This document shows, piece by piece, positions 23,998 to 33,700 of a stretch of DNA of 64,000 nucleotides. The notes beneath the pieces were generated by a model, which was given only the letters and a program-made list of their open reading frames with translations, was not told the origin of the DNA and made no database searches. This stretch comes from Sophora flavescens (taxonomy: Eukaryota > Streptophyta > Magnoliopsida > Fabales > Fabaceae): assembly GCA_030762895.1 (NCBI GenBank), contig CM061064.1, forward strand, positions 238,915,086-238,979,085, written 5' to 3'. The number at the start of each line of letters is the position of its first letter. Positions within the stretch are counted from its first letter, which is position 1. Both the position numbers and the translations under genes were made by a program.

Positions 23998-24687
23998 GCT
24001 GTCGCGACCGTCCCTTCTGGGCGCCACGAAAAGAAGGTAAAAACAGAAGAGTCGCCATCAATATTTTATTTGGGAAAAACATTGGAAAAACCATTTATTT
24101 TAAGGAAACTGGTCTTAAAAAAAGAGAGAGTTTTGAGTTCGGGTATCGGTTACGAGTAAGGAAGGTGTTAGCACCCTACGTCGCCCGTTTAAAAAACGGT
24201 ACCTCAAGTTAATTGTGCAAAACTTTTAATAACTTTTTAAATATTTGTTTTACCCCAAAAATTATTTACAAGAAAGAATTATTTTTATTTTTGATATTTT
24301 GTATTTTTATTGATTTTAGCATTTTTAAAATTATTGTTGATAAAACCTAAATGAGGTTGAACATGGCACATAAGTCCATAGGGCAACCTCAAATCTAAGG
24401 GATTAAACATGGCACCGTGTCCATAGAGCATCCCTAAATATCACAAGTTTAATTATTTTGATTAACTATTTGAAAATAAAAAGAGACACTAAAGTAAGGA
24501 AAATTTAAATTTTGGCTTGACAGAATGATTGATTCTGCTCCTACGTATTCCCGGGTGCGATGGGGAACTCAAAACCATGTAGTTCTTTAGAAAAAGATTT
24601 GATTGGTTGGTTGATTGATTTTAATTTTGAATGGAAATTTGATTTTTTCTAAATGATTTTGAAAATGGATTTTTATTTCAAAAATAA

Positions 24688-24990
24688 ATTCACTCTTGCA
24701 CAGGGTTCAAGATAGCAATGCTAGACGATAAACCCTTACAATTCATACGCCACTTGAGGATGTAAACTTCATACATCAACACTGTGGATTGTTGCGTGAA
24801 TTAAAATTATTTTCATTTTTTAAAATTTATTAAAATAGTATATTGAAAATATTTATTAGAAAAGGGAATTCACTCTTGCACATGGTTAAAGATAGTCAAA
24901 CTATACGTTGAACCCTTACAATTCATACGACACTTGAGGATGAAAATCATACATCAACGTCGTAGATTGTTGCGTGAACTCAAGAGATAT
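24688..24990. repeat. Imperfect direct repeat in TAT-2 LTR, shift about 178 bp
   Basis: The block attcactcttgcaca through catacatcaac and gattgttgcgtgaa occurs at about 24688-24795 and again at about 24868-24978, with an AT-rich spacer between. Confidence 0.75.
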
Positions 24991-25566
24991 ATTTTTTAAA
25001 ATTTTATAAAAAGATGTTTTAACAAGGCATTTTCTTTTAAAAAAATTTTATTAAACATTTTTCTTCAAGAAAAAGGTCTGACCCCAAATGAAGGGGAGTA
25101 GAACAATAAACTAAAAATAAATGGGCCAATGTATTAGTGTAATATTAAATGGACAAAACAACAAAGACACAAACTTGGGCCACACTGCCATCACAAACCC
25201 ATCAGAGTCTAATAACAACATAGTAATTTTAAAAAAACAATAAAACAAAAAAAAATAAAAAGAGGAATAAGAAGGCAGGAGCATCCCTCGTTACGTTACC
25301 AACAATGAAGAAGGGGGTCAAGGAGAACACTGGAAGCAGCGACGGTGGGCGGGGCCGAAATTGCGGCGGGGGCCAGAAGCGGTTATGGTGTGGTGTTGGG
25401 TTTGAGATCAGTGGTTCGTGACAGCGGTAGAGGACCAAGGCAGCGACGTACGCGAATCTGCAGTTTCTGCTGGCGGCGACGATGGACCGAGGCGGAGCTA
25501 AGAGGTGACAGCAGTGACGCCATCTGGATGCAGCGAGCTCGAGGCAGCGATTGAACGCCGAACGAC

Positions 25567-25904
25567 ATGATGGAGGACGACGGGGGAAACTTGGGGCTGT
25601 TCTATTTCTTCCTTTTTTTGGTTGTTTTTGTTATGAAAGTAGTGATGGCATATGGTAGATGGTTGAAAGGATGATGATAATGGGTAAGGTAGGTGATGGA
25701 ATATGTTTCTGGTTTATTGACTTCAACGGCTTGATATGATGGAGGACGACGGGGGAAACTTGGGGCTGTTCTGTTTCTTCCTTTTTTTGGTTGTTTTTGT
25801 TATGAAAGTAGTGATGGCATATGGTAGATGGTTGAAAGGATGATGATAATGGGTAAGGTAGGTGATGGAATATGTTTCTGGTTTATTGACTTCAACAGCT
25901 TGAT
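25567..25904. repeat. 169-bp tandem duplication in TAT-2 LTR
   Basis: Two adjacent copies begin atgatggaggacgacggg at 25567 and 25736 and end cttgat. They differ by only about two substitutions (ctatttc/ctgtttc and aacggc/aacagc), so the duplication is recent or was homogenised. Confidence 0.9.
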
Positions 25905-26564
25905 ATAGAGAAATGGTGTTGGAAGTGGTATGGTGACTATGGTGGGAATGGAGGAAAAGATGGTGTTGGCTGTGATGGATTTCATATTTTTGTTTTGATT
26001 CCTCCCTTTGTTTCCACGCACCTCCCCTTTGCTTCTGTTCTGCTACATATATTGACCATCAAGGAAGAAGATGACAAAAAAAATTATGTAGCGAGCTGTG
26101 TGGGGAAGGACAATTGATGGTAGCCAAGCAGCTTTGTATATCCGATGGTGCAGTGTAGCAGGATGTACTATGCTATTATTTTTGGAAAAAAGAACAAAGA
26201 ACCAAAAGATAAAAGAAAGAAAGGAAAACTGTAACACACAAGGAAAGGAAGGGAAAATGATATTACACTGTAGACAAAACCTTTTTTAGACTTCTTTTAT
26301 TTTATTTTATTATTATTATCTTTTTTTTAGTTCATTAACAATCAGAAAGCTTTTATTTTTCTTTTTTCTTTTTTCTTTTTATTTTTTGTTTAGGTTTGGA
26401 TCATGGGTTTGCAACAATAAAATTGGACTACAGCTAATCCTATAATGGGCCAAGAACAAGAACAATTTTTTATTTCTTGCAAAGTTTTTATTTTTATTTT
26501 TTATGTTTTTTTTTTCAAAACATTAATTAAAAAAAAGATACCCGGACAAAATTAGGTATTCACA

Positions 26565-26592
26565 CCTGTGTCAACTTCAGTCGGTCAGAGCT
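26565..26592 (+). other. Copia A 5' LTR stub and degenerate primer site
   Basis: The 15 bases cctgtgtcaacttca equal the end of the copia B 5' LTR (54492-54506). The following tcggtcagagc is a damaged form of TGGTATCAGAGC, the initiator tRNA-Met site seen intact at 54509. Everything upstream in the LTR is gone. Confidence 0.8.
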
Positions 26593-26648
26593 CAGCCTCG
26601 AAAGGATTGAGTATCTAATAAGTGCTGAGGGAGTACGATCCAACAACC

Positions 26649-28350
26649 ATGGATGCAGAAGGACATGATATCAACAGACCTCTTCTCTTTAATGGAACGG
26701 ATTATGACTACTGGAAGAAGAGGATGATGGCCTCCCTGGATGCGCAGAATGTAGATTTTGGGAGCTGATTGAAACCGACTACACAAAGCCAAGAGATGAA
26801 GCTGGAGCTGCTGTTCCTAGAGCCCAATGGACTCAAGAGCAGAAAAACCAACATCAGCTAAATCTGAAGGCTAAGCACTATCTCATGTGTGCTATTACCA
26901 GATCTGAACATGACAAATTTCACAGCTGCCATACTGCTAAAAAATTTGGGATACTCTTGCCCTAGCTCATGAGGGTTCCTCACAAGTAAAGGAATCAAAG
27001 ATCAGCATGCTGGTTCATCAGTATGAGTTGTTCAAAATGGGTGAACATGAAACAATAGACCAAATGTTTGGAAGATTACAAACCATCACTAACAGTCTCA
27101 GATCTCTTGGAAAAGTCTATGAAAATAGAGATCATGTTAGAAAAATCCTGAGAAGTCTATCCAAGCAATGGAGTCCCAAAGTTACTGCTATTCAGGAAGC
27201 CAAAAATTTGAATACATTCTCTCTGGAAGAGCTAATTGGATCTTTTAAGGTTCATGAACTTGAACTTAATGAAGAAGGAAATTCCAGAAATGGAAAATCT
27301 ATTGCCCTAAAGGTGAAGAAAGCAAGCTCATCAAAGGTTCTCAAAGCTGCTGAGTCATCAGATGAGTCTGGATCTTCTGATTATGATGAAGAATCAGACG
27401 AGAAGAAATTGTCCTTCATCTCTAGGAAGACTCAACATATGTGGGGAAAGAAATATGGTTTCATAAGGAAGAAATTCAACAAAAAGTTTTCCAAGGAGAA
27501 GTTAGACTCCAAAGAAAAAGGCCCACCCTTGTGCTTTGAATGCAAGAAATCTGGTCATTTCAATGCTGATTGCCCTAAGCTAAAGGATAGAAAGAAATTC
27601 TTCAAAAATAAGAAAGGCTTAATGGCTACATGGGAGGATCTTAATCTGTCTTCATTAGATAAGAAAATGAAGCTGAGGAAGAGGCAAATATCTGTCTCAT
27701 GGCAGACACTGCATCATAAAGTGAATACACCGATGCTGAGGTAATGTACTCTGACCCATCCACTCTTCAAAAAGCTTTTGATGAATTTTTGCATGAGTCG
27801 TCCATACTATCACGAGAGTATAGGAGTCTCTAAAAGAAATTTTCCAAACTGTCTAGAGAATATGATAGGGTCTTCAGTGAGAAACAAAATCTTAAAGATG
27901 AAAATGACATACTAAAATCAGTGAATGTCAGTCTAGCTGGCAAAATGGAGTATGAGCCTGATGTTTCTTGCGAAGTTACAAAACTAAAACAAGATGTAAC
28001 ATATCTGACAGACTCTCTGTCAAAGCTTGTAGGTGGCTCAGATAAGCTTAGTCTCATTTTAAGGTACTCTAGGTCACCTCATGATAAATTTGGCCTTGGT
28101 TATGACAAAGAAGCAAGAAGCATCTCACAAAAAGTCAAAACCACATACACATCATAGAGCTTCAAAAGTTCCAGATAAATATGCTAAAGCTAAGTCTAAC
28201 TCGTCCAACACCTTTTGCAAAGTGTGTGGAAAAAATGGACATATTACATCTAGATGCATACACATTAAACATGCTAAGCATACTCGTCCAGTGACAACTA
28301 ACAAGAAAGGACCCAAGTCAGTTTGGGTACCTAAAGATAAGATAATACCT
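26649..28350 (+). pseudogene. Copia A gag, frameshifted
   Basis: The capsid protein starts MDAEGHDINRPLLF at 26649, and DYDYWKKRMMA follows. One base is missing near 26757, where copia B reads through. The frame at 27007-27744 holds the central gag region and the zinc knuckle CFECKKSGHFNADC (about 27535-27576). A second frame break lies near 27650, followed by a stop near 27832. A second knuckle-like CKVCGKNGHITSRC lies near 28216-28257. Copia B has the same layout. It is non-functional as written. Confidence 0.9.
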
Positions 28351-28369
28351 GTTGCAGATTTGCTTAACA

Positions 28370-29845
28370 ACAGGAAGAAAACAGACGTCTTGGTACTTGG
28401 ACAGTGGCTGCTCACGTCACATGACGGGAGAAAGGTCTATGTTCCAAAGCCTTAAGCCCAAAGATGGTGGCTAGGTCACTTTTGGAGGAAATCAGAAAGG
28501 GAAGATCATTGGTATAGGTAAAATTGGTAAACATCCTTTTCCCTCCATTGATAATGTTCTTTTAGTAAATGGCTTGAAGCACAATCTGTAGAGCATAAGT
28601 CAATTATGTGACAGCGGATATGCAGTTTCGTTTGATGAAAACATGTGTACAGTCAAGAAAGATGACGAATAACTTTTATTCACTGCTAAGAGGCAAAACA
28701 ATATTTATAAGATTGACTTGGAGGACCTCTCAAATCAAAGTGTCTGATGTCTAGTGTCCATTGAAGATGAACGATGGATTTGGCACAAAAGGTTAGGTCA
28801 TGCAAGCTTGAAATTAATTTCAAAGCTAAACAAGCATAACCTCGTGAGAGGACAACCAAACCTTAAGTTCAAATCTGATGCTCTCTGTGATGCATGTCAA
28901 AAGGAAAAACAAGTCAAAGGTTCTTTTGAATCTAAGAATGTCGTTAGTACCAACAGACCACTAGAGTTGCTACACCTTGATCTTTTTGGTCCAACAAGGA
29001 CTGCTTCTGTCAGTGGTAAGAAATATGGTCTTGTCATAGTAGACGACTACACTAGATGGACACGGGTTATGTTCCTAACTCACAAGGATGCGTCTTTCAA
29101 GGTCTTTTCTATATTTTGCAAACATGTACAAAATGAAAAAGGCATGTGTGTCACTTCAATCAGAAGTGACCATGGGGGAGAGTTTGAAAATGAGCTATTT
29201 CATAAGTTCTATGAAGAAAGTGGTATCCTTCACAATTTCTCAATACCTAGAACACCACAACAAAATGGTGTGGTAGAGAGAAAGAACAGATCTCTTCAAG
29301 AGATGGCTAGGACTATGCTCAATGACAACTCTATCCCTAGACACATTTGGGCTGAAGCTGTTAACACTGCCTGCTACATTCAGAACAAAATATACATTAG
29401 ACATATCCTGAACAAGACTCCTTATGAACTGTGGAAAGGACGAAAACCCAACATATCTTATTTTCATCCTTTTGGTTGTCAATGCTATATACTGAATACT
29501 AAAGATCAACTTGGTAAGTTTGATGCTAAAACAGATAATGGAATACTATTAGGATATTCTGAAACTTCTAAAGGCTTTAGAGTTTACAAATCTAGGACTC
29601 CGATGGTAGAGGAAAGTATTCATGTCAAGTTTGATGACAAACAGCCTGATAAGAAATTATCAAAGCTAGATGAAGCTTTTGCAGATCTTGATCTAAACAT
29701 CTCAGGAGACACATCAGAGATGAAAGCTGATGATCAAGTAGACGACCCCACTCAACAACCAGAAACCTCCACTTCTCAACATGATGTAGTTCAAAAATCT
29801 TGGTACTTCAAGAATTATCATCCACAAGATCAGATCATTGGAAAC
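28370..29845 (+). pseudogene. Copia A protease and integrase
   Basis: The protease core WYLDSGCSRHMTG is readable at about 28388-28430, out of frame with the upstream open frame, and stops follow near 28592. Integrase is open from 28754. The zinc-binding HHCC pattern is there (HKRLGHASL ... KHNLV ... CDACQ), and the catalytic acidic residues are seen in HLDLFG, SDHGGEFEN and VVERKNR. The C-terminal GYSETSKGFRVY and the linker to RT follow. The Athila-like element interrupts the linker at 29846 after SWYFKNYHPQDQ. The integrase looks catalytically complete; the whole polyprotein is not. Confidence 0.92.
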
Positions 29846-30685
29846 TGTTGACTCACCGGCAAGTGTACCGGGTCGTCGCAAGTAATAAAACAAGGTAAGA
29901 GTCTACCAAGATCGAACACAAGAATTGGGCTACCAATTCGACTAATTTCACGAAAAATCCGATAAGTTGGTTAAGTAGAGAAAGTGGTTGGAGGGAAACT
30001 AGGATCACAATTCAAATTAACGAATCAAATCAAATCAATTAAGATATGGTGATGAAATCTGGAATTAAAGGCATCTAAGGTTGCGAATCCACCTACCCAA
30101 TCATGCAAAGTACCCAAGTGATAATGATCTCCTCCCTAGGTTCAATTTTAATGTCAACGGGACCCCTAAATTCTCCTATATCCACTGTCGTGCTCAATAG
30201 GACGTATTCGATGATTTGAGTTAATTACTTACTAGGTCTCTTAACCCTAATCTCGAATTCTATTAATTCTTGTTCCCTAAGAGTTGCATCGATCTCCTAT
30301 TCACTCTCGTGCAACACTCGATCGATGTTCCCAATTCAAGTTCTGAAACGCGAATCGCCTCTCGGCCTCAAACACGTTTAACTAGTGAATCACGCAAAAC
30401 ATATGATCAACACAATGAAAGCAGAATTGGAAAACAATAATTGAATTAAAGGAGAAGGATATACATCACTGAACACTATGCCGCCATGGGTGGCTTCATC
30501 GATCCCTTAGACAAGGGGATTAGCTCCTCATGTCCGTAACGATGCACGTACAATCGGAATTCATCCTAAGCCTAAGAATAAGAAAAGAGAAGAGAAGGGG
30601 AGATGCAGCTCCAGAATAAGGGTTACAAAGATCTCTCAAAATTCTGATGCCAAAAAAAATCCCCTTTTTCTGTTCTGATCTGCTC

Positions 30686-30693
30686 TATTTATA
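30686..30693 (-). promoter_or_regulatory. TATA box in Athila-like left LTR
   Basis: TATAAATA on the minus strand within cttataaatagagcag. GC-rich repeats lie directly upstream in the transcription direction. Confidence 0.65.
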
Positions 30694-30699
30694 AGGAGG

Positions 30700-31095
30700 C
30701 CACGCGTCACGGCCGTGATAGCCATCACGGCCAGGCCGTGACGGCTTCTGTTTCTGGCGCACTTCTGGAATTTAAACTCTCGCGACGCGAAGGATGTCTC
30801 GCGACGCGAGTCTTCTTGTTACGGCCCGTGATGTGAATCACAGCTAGGCCGTGATGGTCTCTGACTTTGGCACTTTTCTGGAGTTCAAACACTCGCGACG
30901 CGAAGGAAGTCTCGCGACGCGAACCTTCTTTTCACGGCCCGTGATGTGAATCACGGCTAGGCCGTGATGTGCTCTGACTTGTGTGGATTTTAGGTCACGA
31001 CCGTGATATACTTCACGGCTAGGCCGTGATGGTCTCTATCTTCCCGGGTCTTCAAACTCTCGCGGGGCGAGCTTCCTCTCGCGGGGCGAGACCTC
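30700..31095. repeat. GC-rich palindromic repeats in left LTR
   Basis: Two motif types alternate: TCACGGCCGTGA with its partner cacggctaggccgtgatgg, and ctcgcgacgcgaagg followed by tctcgcgacgcga. The first pair occurs about four times and the second about twice, with a related cgcggggcgag pair at the end. The surrounding LTR is AT-rich, so the block stands out in base composition and CpG content. Confidence 0.9.
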
Positions 31096-31354
31096 CAAAA
31101 GTGCTTTTTCCATTGTTTCTTGACTTCCTTGATTCTCAGGGCTTCATTTATTTAACCTGAAACAACAAAAGCAACCACAAGCGTAATTCTATTCAAAATA
31201 ACCTAAAAACTACACAAAATACACCAAACGAGTCAAAGACTAACTTTGGAACGAAACAAGGCGAATTTGGGCGAAAATGAGAGTGAACTCGAATAAATGA
31301 CACATAAACCCCAGTTCATCTAGTCATAAAACTAGATAAGCCAGAGGCTTATCA

Positions 31355-32116
31355 GAAACCCCAATGACAAGCTAAGAACCAGATCAACTTTTAGAGAACA
31401 AGATATTTCTGCACTAGTCTTTGAGTTGGAACCAAAGACAGTAGACGAGGCTCAGTTAGACGATGGTTGGATTCTAGCTATGCAAGAAGAACTGAATCAT
31501 TTTGAAACAAGTGAAGTTTGGACTCTGGTTCCCCTGCCCAAAGACAAATCAGGGATTAGAACAAAGTGAGTTTACAGAAACAAACTTGATGAAAATGGTA
31601 AGGTAATAAGAAACAAAGCACGACTTGTTGCTCAAGGTTTCTCTCAAGAAGAAGGTATAGATTACACTGAAACCTTTGCACATGTTGCTAGATTAGAAGC
31701 AATTAGAATTCTACTTTCATTTGCTGCACATCATAGTATTATTCTTTTTCAGATGGATGTTAAAAGTGCTTTTCTAAATGGCTTTATTAATGAAGAAGTT
31801 TATGTTATGCAACCTCCGGGTTTTGAGAGTGAAACCCATCCTGAACATGTATATAAGCTTAAGAAAGCTTTGTACGGCCTTAAGCAAGCCCCTAGAGCTT
31901 GGTATGATAGGCTAAGTTCATTTCTTATGGAAAATGACTTTAATAAAGGAAAAGTAGACACAACTCTGTTTAGAAAATCAATTAAGTCTGATTTCATAGC
32001 TGTGCAAATTTATGTTGGTGATATCATTTTTGGGGCTACTAATGAATCTCTTTGCAAATAATTCTCTAAGTTAATGCAGAAAGAATTTGAAATGAGCACG
32101 ATGGGAGAACTCAAAT
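31355..32116 (+). pseudogene. Duplicated copia A RT fragment inside the Athila-like element
   Basis: This is a 762-bp near-copy of 38172-38933, from the target duplication through the RT fingers and palm to just before KFFLGLQV. Only a handful of differences are seen by eye. Two of them make stops, TGA at 31567-31569 and TAA at 32059-32061. It has the same mutated YVGD box as the main copy. The right edge joins LTR sequence at 32117 with no clear microhomology. Confidence 0.93.
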
Positions 32117-32241
32117 GAGTCAAAGACTAACTTTGGAACGAAACAAGGCGAATTTGGGCGAAAACGAGAGTGAACTCGAATAAATGACACATAAACCCCA
32201 GTTCATCTAGTCATAAAACTAGATAAGCCAGAGGCATATCA
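32117..32241 (-). repeat. Athila-like 3' LTR remnant (125 bp)
   Basis: It matches the last 125 bp of the full LTRs (gagtcaaagactaacttt through catatca) and is joined to the polypurine tract in the normal way. It is what is left of the original 3' LTR. Confidence 0.9.
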
Positions 32242-32260
32242 AACACCCCAAACTTAAACC
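32242..32260 (-). other. Athila-like polypurine tract
   Basis: On the minus strand TTTAAGTTTGGGGTG lies right against the LTR remnant, the usual polypurine form in Athila-type elements. Confidence 0.7.
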
Positions 32261-33635
32261 TTGCTTGTCCCCAAGCAAGCTAAAACTCAAAAACGACTCA
32301 AGACTTGGCAAGCCTAAAGGATCTAATCGATTTCGCACAAATTTCATGCAATCTTAACAAAACAGTTTCCCCCCTTTACATCAATGTAATCCCCACATTC
32401 ATCTACTTTAAACAATTGAGAATTTATCATTCATGCCATCATTACTCTAAGTTGAGGCTCAAAGATACACACAAAGGAAGATCACCTGTTTCAAACAATT
32501 GCCTTCCTCACAAGGGCATTTAGTATTTCACTCATTCGCTCAAGTTTGTCTAGGCTATCAACTTTTCACTCACCTTCACATTCTAAGAGCACTTCCCATG
32601 AATTTGATTTTCATCTCAAAAATGGTTCCCACGAAAACATGCATGCAACATCAATAGGTCTTTCAAAGGTTGTAATGGGGCCTGGCTAAGGGTAGGATAA
32701 TGAAGGATATTTAGGCTTAAGTCCCTAGGAACTAAGAGAGCATGAGCATTTTGACACTTTTTCCACTCAAATTCCTTTTTCCATTTTTCATTTGGGCTCG
32801 GGTGACTACATCCTTTTCCTTGCTAATCTTTTTGTTTTGCCCCTTTTCTTTTGGCAAATTTTTTTTTCTTTCTTTTCTTTTCTTTTCTTTTTGCCTTGGG
32901 TCAACCTTTATTTTCTTTTTCTCATCCCAATATGACATATCCCTCGTAGCCACCCCAAACTTAGTTCCTCACAACCATTCTCTTGCTACGCTTCCATGCT
33001 CTCCTAATCCTAAGATTGGGTTAACATGGTTTTTCAGATTTTGGCTTGTGATTTAGGGTCATAAGGGAACAATAGGCTAATTAGGCTCAATGTGGCTAAC
33101 TAGGGAACATGCATGAGGGATGGTTCATTTTAGGCCAAGTAGTTAATTCAAAGAAAATTGCCTAAATCACTTGATGCAAACACATAGTCATGCAAACCAT
33201 AAAGAGATTCAAGCAAATTCAGGAAAGTGCAACTTAAAAGTGATTTCACACAATCAAAAATAGAGTTGGAGGCTCAAATCCTCACCTGGACATTTTGCAA
33301 ATTGTTTGACCGAGATACAATTCCTAGTGTGTGCACCCCCTCACCCCAAACTTATCATAAATCAAGCAATCACAATAAATCTCACAGTTCAATTTTCAAT
33401 TTTTAAGTGGGGATCAACTTTTCTGTTATTAGAACCTAGGGGAAATCATCAATGGTCAATATAATTCATGCGATCAATCTATGCTCAATTCAATTAAAAT
33501 CCAACAAGCTTGCCGACACAACATTCATACAACAACTCTTGATCTTCTCAAATTATTCAAGAGTGACAAACAAAAACAAAACAAACACAAAAAAAAAAAA
33601 ACAAAACAAGAGTGAGGAAAGGAGAGGGTACCTAG
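32261..33635 (-). other. Noncoding 3' region of the Athila-like element
   Basis: No RT, RNase H, integrase or env motif is seen. A pyrimidine-rich stretch covers 32745-32920, and an A-rich tract lies near 33560-33605. The frame at 32742-33056 follows the pyrimidine run. This short region replaces the pol that an autonomous Athila would have. Confidence 0.7.
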
Positions 33636-33653
33636 CTTGGGTTGCCTCCCAAG
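33636..33653 (-). other. Conserved hairpin motif after the gag-protease frame
   Basis: CTTGGGttgcctCCCAAG is a perfect 6-bp stem with a 6-base loop. It is followed on the plus strand by tagcgcttgtttaacgtc. It lies about 50 bp beyond the stop of the protease frame in the transcription direction. Confidence 0.6.
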
Positions 33654-33700
33654 TAGCGCTTGTTTAACGTCCCGAGCCTGACTCAAGTCGCCCCTAAGGG

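Larger units (their letters stand above)
3906..26564 (-). mobile_element. TAT/Ogre-like non-autonomous LTR element (TAT-2), interrupted twice
   Basis: The element reads on the minus strand. Its 5' LTR is at the right (24000-26564), followed leftwards by the primer site, a leader and noncoding internal sequence. It is split by a solo LTR (4642-8869) and by TAT-1 (9810-18624). The 3' end with its LTR is missing on the left, where it abuts a truncated LTR near 3905. No protease, RT, RNase H or integrase motif is visible anywhere in it. The only coding-like remnant is about 100 codons, present twice (19503 and 22256). The internal region contains a 2.75-kb tandem duplication. The piece at 3906-4641 is AT-rich internal sequence without a gene. 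Confidence 0.8.
24000..26564 (-). repeat. TAT-2 5' LTR
   Basis: Plus-strand termini are TGTCGCGACC and AGGTATTCACA. The signature blocks gagtcgccatcaatatt, the ttcgggtatcggttacg block and agcaccctacgtcgcc match TAT-1. A GC-rich island at 25290-25570 sits in the same relative place as in the TAT-1 LTR. Frames across it (25229-25568) are arginine- or proline-rich by-products of base composition. The other LTR is missing, so the target duplication cannot be checked. The LTR end is joined directly to copia A at 26565. Confidence 0.82.
29846..31354 (-). repeat. Athila-like left LTR (full length)
   Basis: It is near-identical to 36682-38171, with a few substitutions and about 20 extra bases of the cgcggggcgag repeat near 31065. 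It is followed by gaaac and then by copia sequence as if it were the outer right end of the element. Confidence 0.93.

Noticed and set aside
25229..25568. Possible host gene exon in the GC-rich part of the TAT-2 LTR
   Set aside because: No recognised motif, overlapping frames on both strands, and position equivalent to the island in the TAT-1 LTR.
31753..32061. RT-like open frame as an independent element
   Set aside because: It is part of the 762-bp duplicate of copia A and ends at a stop created after duplication.
32742..33056. Hydrophobic frame as a possible membrane or env protein of the Athila-like element
   Set aside because: It is on the plus strand, opposite to the element, and follows a pyrimidine tract.
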